Shown: in pieces, positions 63,546 to 64,000 of the stretch
How the letters are laid out: each line of letters starts with the position of its first letter
Numbering within the stretch: the first letter of the stretch is position 1
NCBI GenBank assembly: GCA_951640165.1
Contig: OX621237.1
Coordinates: 4,960,001 to 5,024,000 of the forward strand
Source of the DNA: Pseudoips prasinana
Lineage: Eukaryota; Arthropoda; Insecta; Lepidoptera; Nolidae
Direction of reading: 5' to 3'
DNA: 64,000 bases
The notes under the pieces: model-generated
Database searches by the model: none
Told to the model about the DNA's origin: nothing
Seen by the model: the letters and a program-made list of their open reading frames with translations, nothing else
Made by a program: the position numbers and the translations under genes

Positions 63546-63767
63546 ATATTATGTATAATGTTTCCAAGCTTACCTATAAGGTTTTTGGAAATAAGTATTA
63601 ATCCATTAAACATAAGTTAATAATTGATCCCTTTATTCTTTTAAGACAGTTGGGGCGCATTGGATCCGGTGGTAGCATTAAAGCGCGACCGTCGTTTTAA
63701 TCACAAGGTCCGCCATAATAATAACATTTAATTCGTACCTTAATATAGACAGAACCATTCAGACAAT
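63546..63767. other. unassigned stretch
   Basis: No feature recognised. Confidence 0.35.
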
Positions 63768-64000
63768 ATGTAGTAAAAATATAGCTAAAATTTAGATAAT
63801 TAAACCTACACATGATCCTTGACAATAACTTAATTTAAGTTAGCTAAATATCGTTACTGTTATAAATTAAATCTTATTGTAAATTATTTCCTACAATCCG
63901 TGTACCTAAATATCTATATGTACCTAGAAATAATTATAATTTAATAATATATTACTACGAACATGTTCTGACTATTTACAAGCGCTTTTTTAAAGTCTAC
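63768..64000 (+). repeat. LINE 3'-UTR-like repeat, runs off the window
   Basis: Inverted counterpart of 31353-31596 over about 233 bases; the 3' terminus would lie just beyond 64000. Confidence 0.8.

Noticed and set aside
1..64000. A multi-gene defence, metabolic or other new functional system
   Set aside because: No set of host protein genes is present. Every long frame is retrotransposon-derived, so any novelty lies in the mobile elements and repeats.

Overview
The window looks like gene-poor nuclear DNA of an insect, most likely a moth or butterfly (Lepidoptera). That assignment is inferred from the content: AT-rich sequence packed with an RTE-clade retrotransposon ending in an ATG-triplet tail, Helitron-like elements ending in a hairpin plus ACAGCTAG, several tRNA-headed SINE families and short DNA transposons. 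I see no convincing protein-coding host gene. The only host gene I would defend is a tRNA-Asn(GUU) gene at 43870-43943. All long open frames belong to retrotransposons, and nearly all of those are truncated or frameshifted.

Layout. 1-4458: two non-LTR retrotransposons abut tail to head. The first is CR1/Jockey-like with a 605-codon open reverse transcriptase frame; the second is a 5'-truncated RTE whose catalytic FADD motif has been deleted. 4459-15000: SINEs, a Helitron, a Jockey remnant, scrambled RTE pieces and several perfect hairpins. 15130-21370: a LINE 3' end, then an internally deleted LTR retrotransposon on the minus strand (gag and integrase only, with an 18-unit minisatellite between integrase and one LTR), then a second LINE starting at the LTR edge. 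22245-23449: a head-to-tail array of five copies of a short RTE-tailed repeat. 24370-26670: more RTE pieces, including a 98-bp copy with a clear 12-bp target duplication. 27000-39400: sparser AT-rich DNA with Helitrons, SINEs, a palindrome array and a piggyBac-like MITE. 39550-42110: a 56-bp inverted repeat enclosing a CR1/Jockey-like LINE. 42365-46230: Helitrons, two of them in tandem, and the tRNA gene. 49363-51763: a 41-bp inverted repeat enclosing a duplicated segment and a SINE. 54550-55640: a LINE 3' end splitting an older repeat. 58556-61215: a three-level nest in which a SINE is split by a hAT element (15-bp perfect TIRs, 8-bp target duplication) that is itself split by an RTE copy.

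How the parts relate. The RTE element and a short non-coding repeat family (called RTS-1 here) share nearly the same last ~55 bases, so the short family probably borrows the RTE machinery. A second family (RTS-2) has a related but more diverged end. One SINE family carries a head resembling 5S rRNA rather than tRNA. A notable pattern across the window is a set of perfect or near-perfect short inverted duplications (arms about 12-35 bp, loops 2-8 nt). Some sit inside known repeats where sister copies lack them, which suggests local template switching. Element boundaries are read by eye and are approximate unless a TIR or target duplication is cited. Family names RTS-1, RTS-2 and SINE-a to SINE-d are labels of convenience for this window.
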